Shown here: positions 12,586 to 22,071 of the stretch, piece by piece
Layout of the letters: each line of letters opens with the position of its first letter
Position numbering within the stretch: position 1 is the stretch's first letter
Assembly: GCF_023517795.1 (NCBI RefSeq)
Contig: NZ_CP082928.1
Coordinates: forward strand, 744,001-808,000
DNA: 64,000 nt
From: Pseudomonas fulva
Lineage (GTDB): Bacteria > Pseudomonadota > Gammaproteobacteria > Pseudomonadales > Pseudomonadaceae
Direction of reading: 5' to 3'
The notes under the pieces: model-generated
Seen by the model: only the letters and a program-made list of their open reading frames with translations
Databases searched by the model: none
What the model was told of the DNA's origin: nothing
Translations under genes and position numbers: made by a program

Positions 12586-12744
12586 CTTGGGTTCCACGAA
12601 CGATAAGCCGGATAGCAGGCAAGTCTCGCAGTGATGGACCATGGCGCGCTGCCACAGATTGGTGACAGTTTGATGAAACCTGCCGGGCGGGCACGTGGAG
12701 CGCGACTCGACAGCGGAGCAGCTGATCGGCGACACTGCCCCGCA

Positions 12745-12757
12745 TGAATACTGCTCA
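12745..12757. promoter_or_regulatory. Possible MetR site before metR
   Basis: TGAA-TACTG-CTCA matches the MetR consensus TGAA-N5-TTCA at seven of eight fixed positions and lies 41 bases before the metR start, where autoregulation would be expected. A single short match is weak evidence. Confidence 0.3.
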
Positions 12758-12797
12758 TCTTATTTCCTGGGCAGTTGAATAGCCTGCAGGTATCCAG

Positions 12798-13715
12798 ATG
12801 CTCGAAATTCGCCATTTGAAGACCCTTCACGCTCTGCGTGAAACCGACAGCCTGGTCGAGGCCGCCGACCGGCTGCACCTGACCCAGTCGGCGTTGTCGC
12901 ATCAGTTCAAGGAACTCGAGGAACGCCTGGGCATGCAGCTGTTCGTACGCAAGACCAAGCCGGTGCGTTTCACCAGTGCCGGTCTGCGCCTGTTGCAACT
13001 GTGCGACAGCGTGCTGCCACTGCTGCGCAGCGCCGAGCGCGATCTGTCGCGCCTGGCCGGCGGTACGGCAGGCCGCCTGCACATGGCCATCGAATGCCAC
13101 AGCTGCTTTCAGTGGCTGATGCCGACCATCGATCAGTTCCGCGACGCCTGGCCGGAGGTCGAGCTCGACCTGGCCTCGGGCTTTTCCTTCGCCCCCCTGC
13201 CCGCCCTGGCCCGTGGCGATCTGGACCTGGTGGTGACCTCCGACCCGCTGGAGCTCTCCGGCATCACCTACGTGCCGTTGTTCACCTACGAAGCCATGCT
13301 GGCGGTAGCCAACCAGCACATCCTGGCCAATCGCACCTATATCCGCCCCGAAGACCTGCTCAAGGAAACCCTGATCACCTATCCGGTGGAGCGTGATCGC
13401 CTGGATATCTTCACCCGCTTCCTGGAGCCGGCCGACATCGAGCCGGCCCAGGTGCGTACCTCCGAACTGACGGTGATGATGATGCAACTGGTGGCCAGCG
13501 GGCGCGGTGTCTGCGGCCTGCCCAACTGGGCACTGCACGAGTACAGTTCACGCGGCTACGTGACGGCCAAGCGCCTGGGCGACAAGGGCCTGTTCGCCAC
13601 GCTCTACGCCGGGGTGCGCACCGACATGCTCGACGCGCCCTTCATGCGCGACTTCCTGCTCACCGCCAAGGACACCTCGTTCGCCAACCTCGAAGGCGTC
13701 AGCGTTGCCCGCTAA
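12798..13715 (+). CDS. metR: LysR-type regulator MetR
   Basis: A 305-residue LysR-family regulator of methionine synthesis that uses homocysteine as coeffector. The N-terminal winged helix includes SLVEAADRLHLTQSALSHQ and FVRKTKPVRFTSAG. The MLEIRHLKTL start and the AIECHSCFQWLMP segment are characteristic of MetR rather than of general LysR proteins. No metE is adjacent. It may be co-transcribed with the following cupin gene, 28 bases away. Confidence 0.92.
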   Translation: MLEIRHLKTLHALRETDSLVEAADRLHLTQSALSHQFKELEERLGMQLFVRKTKPVRFTSAGLRLLQLCDSVLPLLRSAERDLSRLAGGTAGRLHMAIECHSCFQWLMPTIDQFRDAWPEVELDLASGFSFAPLPALARGDLDLVVTSDPLELSGITYVPLFTYEAMLAVANQHILANRTYIRPEDLLKETLITYPVERDRLDIFTRFLEPADIEPAQVRTSELTVMMMQLVASGRGVCGLPNWALHEYSSRGYVTAKRLGDKGLFATLYAGVRTDMLDAPFMRDFLLTAKDTSFANLEGVSVAR

Positions 13716-13743
13716 TAACCCCCTTTGATTGCAGGGCCATACG

Positions 13744-14073
13744 ATGAACATCAGCGATATCCCCTTTGGCGTCACCGATTGGAGCAAGATCGAACCGACC
13801 GAACATGCCGGCGAAACCGGTGTAGCCTACTGGCGCACCTGCCAGTTCGGTGCGCTGCGCGTGCGTATGGTCGAATACACGGCGGGCTATCTGGCCGACC
13901 ACTGGTGCAAGAAAGGCCATATCCTGCTGTGCCTGGAAGGCGAGCTGCACACCGAGCTCGACGATGGCCGCCGTTTCGTGATGACCCCGGGCATGAGCTA
14001 TCAGGTGGCCGACGGGGCCGAAGCGCACCGCAGCTCGACGACTGGTGGCGCCCGCCTGTTCATCGTCGACTGA
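13744..14073 (+). CDS. Small cupin-fold protein (DHCW-motif family)
   Basis: A 109-residue single-domain cupin. It contains ADHWCKKGH, which matches the metal-site region of the family named for a DHCW-type motif, then LEGELHTELDDG and MTPGMSYQVADGAEAHRS, the two conserved cupin strands. The function is unknown. The start at 13744 (MNISDIPFG) is supported by GCAGGG upstream. It follows metR closely and may share its transcript. Confidence 0.8.
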   Translation: MNISDIPFGVTDWSKIEPTEHAGETGVAYWRTCQFGALRVRMVEYTAGYLADHWCKKGHILLCLEGELHTELDDGRRFVMTPGMSYQVADGAEAHRSSTTGGARLFIVD

Positions 14074-14148
14074 ATAGCCCGCGGGCGGGTTACAGCCCTG
14101 GTGTTCTGCCGTTATGCTGACGGTCGATTTCTGCGCCTGGAGCCCGTC

Positions 14149-14541
14149 ATGATCAACGCTTATCGTCTGCCTCTTCTCGCTGGCCTGGTTCTGCTGAGCG
14201 CCTGCGCCAGCCCCTCGAAGAGCCTGCAGGTGCAGAAACAGAGCCAGTGCCCGATCGCCCTGCAGGCTGGGCAGCAGTTGATCCTCAGCCTGCCGAGCAA
14301 CCCGACCACGGGCTATCGCTGGACAGTGCAGGAAGACGCGGCCGCAGTGCTCAAGGCCCTGGGCCCGGAAGTCTACAGCGCGGCCGAAGACTCCGACCTG
14401 GTCGGCGGCGACGGCAACTCCACCTGGCGCTTCCAGGCCACCGAGCCAGGCGAGGCCCAACTGCTGCTGACCTACGCCCAGCCCTGGGACACCAGCGCCG
14501 CGCCGGCCGACACCTTCGACTGCCAGATCCGCGTGCGCTAG
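14149..14541 (+). CDS. Chagasin-like (I42) protease-inhibitor lipoprotein
   Basis: The N-terminus is a lipoprotein signal with lipobox LLSAC (Cys19). The mature part holds NPTTGYRW, the signature loop of the chagasin/I42 family of cysteine-protease inhibitors, and a later YAQPWD loop. At 130 residues it is a single inhibitor domain anchored to a membrane facing the periplasm. The target protease is unknown; inhibition itself is inferred from the family. Confidence 0.85.
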   Translation: MINAYRLPLLAGLVLLSACASPSKSLQVQKQSQCPIALQAGQQLILSLPSNPTTGYRWTVQEDAAAVLKALGPEVYSAAEDSDLVGGDGNSTWRFQATEPGEAQLLLTYAQPWDTSAAPADTFDCQIRVR

Positions 14542-14586
14542 GGCGCCCCACGCAGGCCGACCATCGCATCAGGCGTGCGGCGAGGT

Positions 14587-14614
14587 TTGGCTAATCGCCG
14601 GACTTGGCTAAAAT
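14587..14614 (+). promoter_or_regulatory. Probable cmoAB promoter
   Basis: TTGGCT (14587-14592) and TAAAAT (14609-14614) with a 16-base spacer match sigma-70 hexamers well. TTGGCTAA occurs twice here (14587-14594 and 14604-14611), a 17-base direct repeat that may be fortuitous. Confidence 0.5.
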
Positions 14615-14645
14615 GCGCGCCTTTCCAGCGCCATGCAGACCGACC

Positions 14646-15389
14646 GTGAACAGACAGCCCGACCAACTCTTCGCCCAGCCACTGGATCAGGTGCCGGATT
14701 TCGTCTTCAACGAGGACGTGGCCCGGGTGTTCCCGGACATGATCAAGCGCTCGGTGCCGGGCTACCCCACCATCGTCGAGAACATCGGTGTACTGGCCGG
14801 CCAGTTCGCCCAGCCCGGCAGCCTGCTGTATGACCTGGGCTGCTCGCTGGGCGCGGTTACCCAGGCGCTGCGTCGCCATGTGCAGATCGAAGGTTGCCGG
14901 GTGATCGCGGTCGACAACTCCGCGGCGATGGTCGACCGCTGCCGCGAATACCTGCACGCCCAGGACGCCATGTTCCAGGAGTTGCTGCCGGTCGAGGTGA
15001 TCGAGGCGGACATCCTCGCCATGGACTGGCAGCCTGCCTCGCTGGTAGCGATGAACTTCACCCTGCAGTTCATCGCCCCGGAAAATCGCCTGGAGTTGCT
15101 GAGCCGTATTCACCGCACGCTGCTGCCGGGTGGCGCCTTGATCCTGTCGGAAAAGCTGCGTTTCGAAGACGACCAGCAGCACAGCCTGCTCACCGATCTG
15201 CATATCGCCTTCAAGCGGGCCAATGGCTACAGCGAACTGGAAATCGCCCAGAAGCGCAGCGCCATCGAGAACGTCATGCTCCCCGACAGCCTCGAACAGC
15301 ACCGTGAGCGCCTGCACGCCGCCGGCTTCAGCAAGGTGGTGCCCTGGTTCCAGTGCTTGAACTTCGCTTCCCTGGTGGCCCTGCCATGA
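14646..15389 (+). CDS. cmoA: Carboxy-S-adenosyl-L-methionine synthase
   Basis: Makes carboxy-SAM from SAM and prephenate for tRNA wobble uridine (cmo5U34) modification. The SAM-binding motif [13 protein letters not shown] is near residue 60. The GTG at 14646 (starting [11 protein letters not shown]) gives exactly 247 residues, the usual family length; the in-frame ATG at 14604 lies on the promoter and is rejected. The stop overlaps the cmoB start (ATGA). Confidence 0.95.
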   Translation: MNRQPDQLFAQPLDQVPDFVFNEDVARVFPDMIKRSVPGYPTIVENIGVLAGQFAQPGSLLYDLGCSLGAVTQALRRHVQIEGCRVIAVDNSAAMVDRCREYLHAQDAMFQELLPVEVIEADILAMDWQPASLVAMNFTLQFIAPENRLELLSRIHRTLLPGGALILSEKLRFEDDQQHSLLTDLHIAFKRANGYSELEIAQKRSAIENVMLPDSLEQHRERLHAAGFSKVVPWFQCLNFASLVALP

Positions 15390-16354
15390 TGCGCCGCATG
15401 GACCTGGACGCCCTGCAGGCCGAGCTCGCCGGCACGCCGCTGCAGGATTGGAGCGCCGACCTGCCCGCGCAGATCGACGCCAAGCTGGCCATCGGTCATG
15501 GCGACCTGCAGCGCTGGTACGCCGCTGTCGAAGCGCTGCCGCCACTGAATGCCGAGCAGATCGACCTGCAAGAGGACTTCCGCCTCGACGGCCCCTGTGA
15601 TGAGGCCACCCGAACGGCGCTGGACAGTGCTCTGCGCGGCCTGATTCCCTGGCGCAAGGGCCCCTTCCATCCGTTCGGCGTGCACGTGGACACCGAATGG
15701 CGATCGGACTGGAAATGGCAGCGGGTCGCCCCGCACCTGGATCTGCAAGGCAGACGGGTGCTCGACGTCGGCTGCGGCAATGGCTACTACATGTGGCGCA
15801 TGCTCGGCGCCGGCGCCCGCAGTGTGGTCGGCATCGACCCGAACTGGCTGTTCCTCTGCCAGTTCCTGGCCATGAAGAACTACCTGCCCGATATGCCGGC
15901 CTGGCACTTGCCGCTCGGTATCGAGGAGCTGCCGGCCAAGCTGCTCGGCTTCGACACCGTGTTTTCCATGGGTGTGCTCTACCACCGCCGCTCCCCCATC
16001 GATCACCTGCTGGAACTCAAGGACTGCCTGCGCAAGGGCGGCGAGCTGGTGCTGGAAACCCTGGTGGTGGAAGGTGACGCTCAACAGGTGCTGGTACCTG
16101 AAGACCGCTACGCGCAGATGCGCAACGTCTGGTTCCTGCCGTCGGTCCCTGCGCTTGAGCTATGGCTGCGCCGCGCCGGGTTCCTTGATGTGCGCTGCGT
16201 GGATGTCAGCGTCACCTCGGTCGAGGAACAACGCAGCACCGACTGGATGCGCTACCAGTCGCTGCCCGAGTTTCTCGACCCGCTCGACCACCGCCGCACC
16301 CTCGAAGGCCTGCCGGCGCCACGCCGCGCCGTGCTGGTAGCACGCAAGCCGTGA
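15386..16354 (+). CDS. cmoB: tRNA U34 carboxymethyltransferase
   Basis: Transfers the carboxymethyl group of carboxy-SAM to 5-hydroxyuridine at position 34. The 322-residue protein carries [20 protein letters not shown] before the SAM motif [16 protein letters not shown], both conserved in CmoB. Start and stop overlap with cmoA by four bases, so the pair is translationally coupled. An ATG three bases later is an alternative start. Confidence 0.95.
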   Translation: MMRRMDLDALQAELAGTPLQDWSADLPAQIDAKLAIGHGDLQRWYAAVEALPPLNAEQIDLQEDFRLDGPCDEATRTALDSALRGLIPWRKGPFHPFGVHVDTEWRSDWKWQRVAPHLDLQGRRVLDVGCGNGYYMWRMLGAGARSVVGIDPNWLFLCQFLAMKNYLPDMPAWHLPLGIEELPAKLLGFDTVFSMGVLYHRRSPIDHLLELKDCLRKGGELVLETLVVEGDAQQVLVPEDRYAQMRNVWFLPSVPALELWLRRAGFLDVRCVDVSVTSVEEQRSTDWMRYQSLPEFLDPLDHRRTLEGLPAPRRAVLVARKP

Positions 16355-16361
16355 CAGAGAC

Positions 16362-16637
16362 CTAGCCGGCGCCATCACCCTGGCGGCGCCATTCGGCCTG
16401 CCGCGCCGCGATCACCGCCAGGGGCATCTGTGCCCCGGCACTGACACGCCCGTGAGCGCTTCCCAGGCGAATCTGCCCGGCGCGATCGAGCATCAACAGG
16501 CGGCGCATCCTGCGTCTCCAGCACCAGGCGAAATACCAGTCGCCCAGCCACTGCATCAGCTGGTGCGGGTCGACACCCGGCGACCTAGCCGGCTTGGCGC
16601 GCCCGCTGGGTGCGGCGTGCTGATCAGTCGATTTCAT
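16362..16637 (-). CDS. Hypothetical protein, 91 residues
   Basis: Not a family I recognise. The frame is preceded by a strong ribosome site, GAGGAG, eight bases before the ATG, which argues that it is a real gene. The protein is basic, with the dense segment WYFAWCWRRRMRRLL in the middle and a Trp-Arg-rich end. It fills the gap between cmoB (7 bases away, convergent) and the LysR gene (divergent). Confidence 0.55.
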   Translation of the reverse strand: MKSTDQHAAPSGRAKPARSPGVDPHQLMQWLGDWYFAWCWRRRMRRLLMLDRAGQIRLGSAHGRVSAGAQMPLAVIAARQAEWRRQGDGAG

Positions 16638-16763
16638 GACAACGCTCCTCGGCAGCCTTTGCTCACCGGTTATCGATGAGTGCTTGCCGACAGCTTGGGC
16701 TGCGCTTATCGTTAATTAAATCGACAAATACCTAACAGCCGATTAAAAAAAAATTAACCAAAA

Positions 16764-17666
16764 ATGAACAGTCCATCGCCAGCAGACGTGCCCGCCGCAT
16801 TGCCGCTATTGGAAAGCGATGTGCTGAAGACCTTTGTCGGCATTGCCGAAAGCGGCAGTTTTACCCGCACGGCCGCGCAGGTGTTCCGTACCACGGCGGC
16901 GGTCAGCCAGCAGATCAAGCGCCTGGAGGAAACCCTTGGGCGTACGCTGTTTCTACGCGAGAGCCGCCGGGTGCGTCTCACGCCGGATGGCGAGATCCTG
17001 CTCGGCTATGCCCGCCGCCTGCTCAAGCTCAACGAGGAAGCGGTGGCCCATTTTCGCGTGCCCGACCTGACGGGTACCGTGCGTTTCGGTACTCCCTTCG
17101 ACATCGGTGTCGGCTCGCTGCCGGATCTGCTGTCGCAGTTCGCCCTCAGCCACCCGGCCGTACAAGTCGATGTCTCGGTGGGTCGCAGTTGCGAGCTGAT
17201 CGAACGCCTGGACGCTGGCGAGCTCGACCTGACGCTGCTCAATAGCGGCGACGCCAACGCCGATGACACCCGTGGCGAAGTCATTTGCAGTGAGTCACTG
17301 GTGTGGGCAGGTCGCGAAGGTGGCCTTGCCGTCAGGCGCAACCCGTTACCGCTTGCCCTGGCCAATACCGGTTGTGCCTGGCGCCGTGCCGCCCTGGACG
17401 GCCTGGATCGCCTCGGGCGCAACTACCGCATCGCCTATTCCAGCGAACAGTGCGCGGGCCAGGAAGCCGCGCTGCTGGCCGATCTGGCCATTGCGGCCTT
17501 CCCCGCCAGCCTGGTCAAACCGCCGCTACGCCGCCTTTCTCAGCAGGAGCACGGTCTGCCACCCTTGGGCGACTATCACATCAAGCTGCTGCGCGGCAGC
17601 AACCGTGGCGCAGCCGCCGAAGCACTGGCGGCGCAAGTGGCGGTGGCCTACGGCGCAATGCGTTAG
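16764..17666 (+). CDS. LysR-family transcriptional regulator
   Basis: 300 residues with an N-terminal helix-turn-helix ([20 protein letters not shown], about 31-50) and a periplasmic-binding-like effector domain. The N-terminus is about 15 residues longer than usual. The promoter side is a very AT-rich stretch (16700-16760) with a run of nine A. The target is unknown; the divergent 91-residue gene is the obvious candidate. Its last four bases overlap the end of pdxJ. Confidence 0.85.
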   Translation: MNSPSPADVPAALPLLESDVLKTFVGIAESGSFTRTAAQVFRTTAAVSQQIKRLEETLGRTLFLRESRRVRLTPDGEILLGYARRLLKLNEEAVAHFRVPDLTGTVRFGTPFDIGVGSLPDLLSQFALSHPAVQVDVSVGRSCELIERLDAGELDLTLLNSGDANADDTRGEVICSESLVWAGREGGLAVRRNPLPLALANTGCAWRRAALDGLDRLGRNYRIAYSSEQCAGQEAALLADLAIAAFPASLVKPPLRRLSQQEHGLPPLGDYHIKLLRGSNRGAAAEALAAQVAVAYGAMR

Positions 17667-18406
17667 CGTGCCGCGGCGCCTGCGATCAGCTGCTTCATCT
17701 CCCGCACGGCCTCCTTGAAGCCGACGAACAGCGCGTGGCTGACCAGCGCATGGCCGATGTTCAGCTCGTTGATGCCCGGGATCGCTGCCACCGGCTCGAC
17801 GTTGTGGTAATGCAGGCCGTGGCCGGCGTTGACGATCAGCCCCAGGGAAACGCCCAGGGCGACACCCTCACGAATACGCTGCAGCTCGGCAACTGCCTCT
17901 TGCGGCGTATGGGCATCGGCATAACGCCCGGTATGCAGCTCGATGGCCGGCGCGCCGACGCGCTTGCTCGCCTCGATCTGCCGCGGGTCGGCATCGATGA
18001 ACAACGACACCTCGCTGCCAGCGGCCGCCAGGCGCGTTACCGCTGCGGCAATCCGCGCCTCCTGACCCGCCACGTCCAGGCCGCCTTCGGTGGTCAGCTC
18101 CTGGCGGGTTTCCGGCACCAGGCACACGTGCTCGGGGCGTATCGCCTCGGCGAAGGCGAGCATGAAATCGGTCACCCCCATCTCGAAGTTCATGCGCGTC
18201 TGCATGACCTCCTTGAGCACGCGCACGTCGCGCTCCTGGATATGCCGGCGATCTTCGCGCAGGTGTACGGTAATGCCGTCGGCACCCGCCTCTTCGGCAT
18301 CCAGCGCGGCTTTTACCGGGTCGGGATAGCGGGTGCCGCGCGCCTGGCGCAGCGTGGCGACGTGATCGATATTCACACCCAGCAAAACACGGTTGGCTTC
18401 AGTCAC
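17663..18406 (-). CDS. pdxJ: Pyridoxine 5'-phosphate synthase
   Basis: Condenses 1-deoxyxylulose 5-phosphate with 3-amino-2-oxopropyl phosphate in vitamin B6 synthesis. The 247-residue TIM-barrel protein shows [15 protein letters not shown] at the N-terminus, HLREDRRHI, and [15 protein letters not shown] near the end, all family signatures. It is the last gene of the lepA-to-pdxJ run; its ATG lies inside the end of recO (8-base overlap). Confidence 0.96.
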   Translation of the reverse strand: MTEANRVLLGVNIDHVATLRQARGTRYPDPVKAALDAEEAGADGITVHLREDRRHIQERDVRVLKEVMQTRMNFEMGVTDFMLAFAEAIRPEHVCLVPETRQELTTEGGLDVAGQEARIAAAVTRLAAAGSEVSLFIDADPRQIEASKRVGAPAIELHTGRYADAHTPQEAVAELQRIREGVALGVSLGLIVNAGHGLHYHNVEPVAAIPGINELNIGHALVSHALFVGFKEAVREMKQLIAGAAAR

Positions 18407-19097
18407 GGGTCGGCTCCTTGAGCGTCATGAACAATTCGCGGCTGACCAGGGGCCGGCCGCCGAGATGAGGGGCGAGTGCCTGGCGCATCAGGCGCTTGGC
18501 AGCGGCCAGCGCGCCGGGCGTGCTCCAGTCGGCATCGGCCATGGCCAGCAGCTCACGACCGAGAAACGCGCCCGGCTGCCAATGGCCGATGGGCAGAAAA
18601 CCGCTGTCGGCCTCCAGCCGGTACAGGCCGTCGCTGACCACGGCATTGCCCTGCACATCGCTGTCGAGGGCGAAACCGTAGCCGAGTTCGTCGAGCAGCC
18701 GCCATTCGAATGCGCGCAGGATCGGCTCCAGTGGCCGACCCTGAGCCAGCGCCAGGATGCTCATGGCGTAATGCTCGAAGATCACCGGGTGTGGATCTTC
18801 GGCGGGCAGCACGCGAATCAGCAATTCGTTGAGGTACAGGCCGCTGAACAGCGCCTCGCCGGTAAGCAGGTTGGGAATGCCGGCAGCTTCCAAGCGGCCG
18901 ACGTTCTTCAGCTCGCCGCGGCCGCGGGTTTCCAGCTCCAGGGGAATGAACGGCCGGGCCAGGCTGCCGGCCTTGCCCCGCGCGCCACGCAGCACGGCGC
19001 GCAAGCGGCCTTGCGGGGTGAGGAAATCCACCAGCGCACTGCTTTCGCGGTAGGCGCGGCTGTGCAGGACATAGGCGGGCTGGCTGGGCGCAAGCAT
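18399..19097 (-). CDS. recO: DNA repair protein RecO
   Basis: Works with RecF and RecR to load RecA on single-stranded DNA. 232 residues with the N-terminal OB-fold ([32 protein letters not shown]) and a helical C-terminal part ([12 protein letters not shown]). It lacks the zinc-binding cysteines of some RecO proteins, as is usual for this group. It lies 49 bases after era. Confidence 0.93.
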   Translation of the reverse strand: MLAPSQPAYVLHSRAYRESSALVDFLTPQGRLRAVLRGARGKAGSLARPFIPLELETRGRGELKNVGRLEAAGIPNLLTGEALFSGLYLNELLIRVLPAEDPHPVIFEHYAMSILALAQGRPLEPILRAFEWRLLDELGYGFALDSDVQGNAVVSDGLYRLEADSGFLPIGHWQPGAFLGRELLAMADADWSTPGALAAAKRLMRQALAPHLGGRPLVSRELFMTLKEPTRD

Positions 19098-19146
19098 GGG
19101 GATAAACTCGCTGGGTTAGCCAGCCGCGGCGCGGCGGATGCCGGGG

Positions 19147-20049
19147 TCAGATATCGTCGTAACCGAGCGAACGCAGGGCGCGCTCGTCGTCGGACCAGCC
19201 ACTCTTCACCTTGACCCACAGGTTGAGCATGACCTTGGTGTCGAACATCGACTCCATGTCCTTGCGCGCTTCCTGGCCAATGCGTTTGAGGCGCTCGCCC
19301 TTCTCGCCGATGATGATCTTCTTCTGCCCGTCGCGTTCGACCAGGATCAGCGCATGGATGTGCATGATCCGTCCTTCGCGCTTGAACTCCTCGATCTCCA
19401 CGGTGATCTGGTACGGCAGCTCGGCACCGAGCTGACGCATGATCTTCTCGCGCACCAGCTCGGCGGCGAAGAAGCGCCCGGAGCGGTCGGTGATCTGGTC
19501 TTCGGGGAAAAAGTGCAGGCCCTCGGGCAGGCGTTCGCCCACCAGCTTTTCCAGCGCGTCGAGGTTGTGGCCGTGCTGCGCCGAAACCGGCACGATCTCG
19601 GCATTGGGCAACTGCTCTGCCAGCCACTGCAGGTGCGGCATCAGGTCGGCCTTGTCTTCCAGGCGATCGGTCTTGTTGACCGCCAGGATCACCGGGCCTT
19701 CGACGTACTGGACGCGCTCGAGGACCATCTGGTCCTCGTCGGTCCAGCGGGTGCGATCGACCACGAAGATCACCACGTCGACGTCCTTGAGGGCCGACGC
19801 GGCGTTCTTGTTCATGTAGCGGTTGATCGCCTTGTCGTTGTTCTTGTGCAGGCCGGGGGTATCGACATAGATGGCCTGCACCTCGCCCTCGGTCTTGATG
19901 CCGAGCATGTTGTGGCGAGTGGTCTGCGGCTTGCGCGAGGTGATCGCCAGCTTCTGGCCGAGGATGTGATTGAGCAGCGTCGATTTGCCCACGTTGGGCC
20001 GGCCAACGATGGCGACATAGCCACAGCGCGTTACGGGCGAATCAGTCAT
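19147..20049 (-). CDS. era: GTPase Era
   Basis: Ribosome-associated GTPase that binds the 3' end of 16S rRNA and helps assemble the 30S subunit. G1 GRPNVGKST is at residues 16-24, DTPGLH is the G3 motif and NKTD the G4 motif; the C-terminal KH domain includes [14 protein letters not shown]. The ATG at 20049 gives 300 residues and overlaps the rnc stop by eight bases. Confidence 0.97.
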   Translation of the reverse strand: MTDSPVTRCGYVAIVGRPNVGKSTLLNHILGQKLAITSRKPQTTRHNMLGIKTEGEVQAIYVDTPGLHKNNDKAINRYMNKNAASALKDVDVVIFVVDRTRWTDEDQMVLERVQYVEGPVILAVNKTDRLEDKADLMPHLQWLAEQLPNAEIVPVSAQHGHNLDALEKLVGERLPEGLHFFPEDQITDRSGRFFAAELVREKIMRQLGAELPYQITVEIEEFKREGRIMHIHALILVERDGQKKIIIGEKGERLKRIGQEARKDMESMFDTKVMLNLWVKVKSGWSDDERALRSLGYDDI

Positions 20050-20731
20050 TGCCGTTCTCCACACCCAGGGCGATCAGCGCGGCAGTAGCCGCGACCTGTT
20101 CGGCGATCCGGCGGCTGGCGCCTTGGCCCAGGGTCTTGTCATTGAGTAGATTGACCTGACATTCGACCACGAATGTCCGGCAATGGGGTTCGCCCTGGAT
20201 GTCGACCACTTCGTAACGCGGCAGCTCGCAGGCGCGCGATTGCAGGAATTCCTGCAGGCGGGTCTTGGGATCCTTGTTGGTGTCGACCAGGGTCAGGCCG
20301 TCCAGTTCGTTGGTCAGCCAGGCCAGCACGCGTTCGCGGGCGACCTGCATGCCGGCATCCAGGTAGATGGCGCCGATCAGCGCCTCGAGGGCGTCGGCAA
20401 GGATCGAGTCGCGGCGAAAGCCACCACTCTTCAGTTCGCCGGAGCCCAGGCGCAGGTACTCGCCCAGGTCGAAACCGCGGGCCAGCACGGCCAGGGTCTC
20501 GCCCTTCACCAAGCGCGCACGCAGCCGCGACAGCTGGCCTTCGCGGGCCTGGGGGAAGCGCTCGTAGAGCGCCTCGCCGGCGACGAAATTGAGGATGGCA
20601 TCACCGAGGAACTCCAGCCGCTCATTGTTGCGGCCGGCAAAACTGCGATGGGTCAGGGCCAGGATCATCAGATCCTGGTCCTCGAAACTGTGCCCGAGCT
20701 GGCGCTCGAGGCGGGTCAACGAAACACTCAC
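20042..20731 (-). CDS. rnc: Ribonuclease III
   Basis: Double-stranded RNA endonuclease that processes rRNA precursors. 229 residues with the catalytic signature ERLEFLGDA at 37-45 and a C-terminal double-stranded RNA-binding domain ending in [14 protein letters not shown]. It overlaps the DUF4845 gene by four bases upstream and era by eight downstream. Confidence 0.97.
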   Translation of the reverse strand: MSVSLTRLERQLGHSFEDQDLMILALTHRSFAGRNNERLEFLGDAILNFVAGEALYERFPQAREGQLSRLRARLVKGETLAVLARGFDLGEYLRLGSGELKSGGFRRDSILADALEALIGAIYLDAGMQVARERVLAWLTNELDGLTLVDTNKDPKTRLQEFLQSRACELPRYEVVDIQGEPHCRTFVVECQVNLLNDKTLGQGASRRIAEQVAATAALIALGVENGND

Positions 20732-21105
20732 GGCATACGCACACGAAATTCTTTATCGAAATTAACCACCAGATCGATGTTCTCGATCAGGTGCTCACGT
20801 TTTTCATACTTGAGGTGGGCAAGAAATTCGTTGCCATCCTGGGTCACTTTCAGCACGTCCTGCATGTTCAGGTCGCGGATGCTGTTGACCGTCATGCCAC
20901 GGCTGACGTGACTGTAGAAATCGCCCACGGTTTTGACGCTATCCACGCGGTCGGTCTCCACCGAGGTGATGATCTTTTCCATCGACATGTAATCGAGGTA
21001 ATGCGGCACCACCTTGAACGCCGTGCTGGCCAGAAACGCCACAACAGCCAGTACCACCAGCCAGCTGACGATCGACAAGCCCTGCTGCGAGCGTGCGAAT
21101 TTCAT
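20728..21105 (-). CDS. DUF4845 membrane protein
   Basis: A small single-pass protein (125 residues from the chosen start) with a transmembrane segment at about residues 10-32 ([18 protein letters not shown]) and a soluble C-terminal domain, matching the DUF4845 family that sits between lepB and rnc in Pseudomonas. I chose the ATG at 21105 because GGGGA lies six bases upstream; an ATG two codons earlier (21111) is possible. The function is unknown; secretion or membrane quality control is only suggested by its neighbour lepB. Confidence 0.85.
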   Translation of the reverse strand: MKFARSQQGLSIVSWLVVLAVVAFLASTAFKVVPHYLDYMSMEKIITSVETDRVDSVKTVGDFYSHVSRGMTVNSIRDLNMQDVLKVTQDGNEFLAHLKYEKREHLIENIDLVVNFDKEFRVRMP

Positions 21106-21211
21106 GTTCATCCCCAAAAATATCCAGATAGTCCGATGCGCACCGGGCGCATCACAAGACTATAGATAGCTGGCAGCGCCGTATTGAACGGCGCCGCAAA
21201 TTTTCATCAGA

Positions 21212-22066
21212 TCAATGAATCAGCCCGACACGGGAGAAGTTCGGCAGGGTCTTGAACTTCGGATCCGGCCAGCTCATCCAGATGGCGAATGCCTTGCCGA
21301 CGATGTTGCGATCCGGAACCATGCCCAGCACGTCTTTGGGGATATTCGGGTCGTTCCAGTAACGGCTGTCGTTGGAGTTGTCGCGGTTGTCGCCCATCAT
21401 GAAGTAGTGCCCATCAGGGATGGTCCACTCCTTGCCGGGCTCGGCGCGATAACGGGTCATTTCCTTGCGGATGCGGTGCTCGACATCGCCCAGGCGCTCG
21501 CTGTACAGCGTGGCGCTGCCCAGGCTGCCCGGCTCCTCGCCGATCAACTGCTCGGCAACCGGCTTGCCGTTGACGAACAGGCGCTTGTCGCTGCTGTAGC
21601 GAACGTGGTCGCCCGGCAGGCCGATGACGCGCTTGATGTAGTTGACGTTGGGATCGCTCGGGTAGCGGAACACCATGACGTCGCCGCGCTGCGGGTCGCC
21701 GACTTCGATCACCTTGGTGTCCAGCACCGGCAGGCGGATGCCGTAGGCAAACTTGTTGACCAGGATGAAATCGCCTACTTCCAGGGTCGGGATCATCGAG
21801 CCGGACGGAATCTGGAATGGCTCGACCAGAAAGGAGCGCAGCACCAGGACGATGGCCAGCACCGGAAAGAACGACTTGCCGTATTCAACCAGCAAGGGTT
21901 CCTTGTTGAGCTTCTCGACCACTGCGTCGTCGACTTGCTCGACCTTGCCCTGGTAACTGGCGATCGCTGCACGACGCCGCGGCGCCAGGAATACCAGATC
22001 GAACAAGGCCAGGGCGCCGCACACGGCGACGGCAATGACCAGCAACAGCGGGAAATTGAATGACAT
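21212..22066 (-). CDS. lepB: Signal peptidase I
   Basis: Inner-membrane protease that removes signal peptides from Sec and Tat substrates. Two N-terminal hydrophobic segments (about 5-25 and 65-80) anchor it. The catalytic serine is Ser90 in PSGSM and the lysine is Lys145 in NYIKRVIGLPGD; the MGDNRDNSNDSR box is near residue 225. 284 residues is normal. GAGG before the start lies at the lepA stop, so the two genes are closely coupled. Confidence 0.97.
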   Translation of the reverse strand: MSFNFPLLLVIAVAVCGALALFDLVFLAPRRRAAIASYQGKVEQVDDAVVEKLNKEPLLVEYGKSFFPVLAIVLVLRSFLVEPFQIPSGSMIPTLEVGDFILVNKFAYGIRLPVLDTKVIEVGDPQRGDVMVFRYPSDPNVNYIKRVIGLPGDHVRYSSDKRLFVNGKPVAEQLIGEEPGSLGSATLYSERLGDVEHRIRKEMTRYRAEPGKEWTIPDGHYFMMGDNRDNSNDSRYWNDPNIPKDVLGMVPDRNIVGKAFAIWMSWPDPKFKTLPNFSRVGLIH

Positions 22067-22071
22067 AGGCC

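Noticed and set aside
16690..16763. Very AT-rich stretch as a sign of a mobile-element edge
   Set aside because: It is only about 70 bases, has no flanking repeats or integrase, and is explained as the promoter region of the LysR gene.
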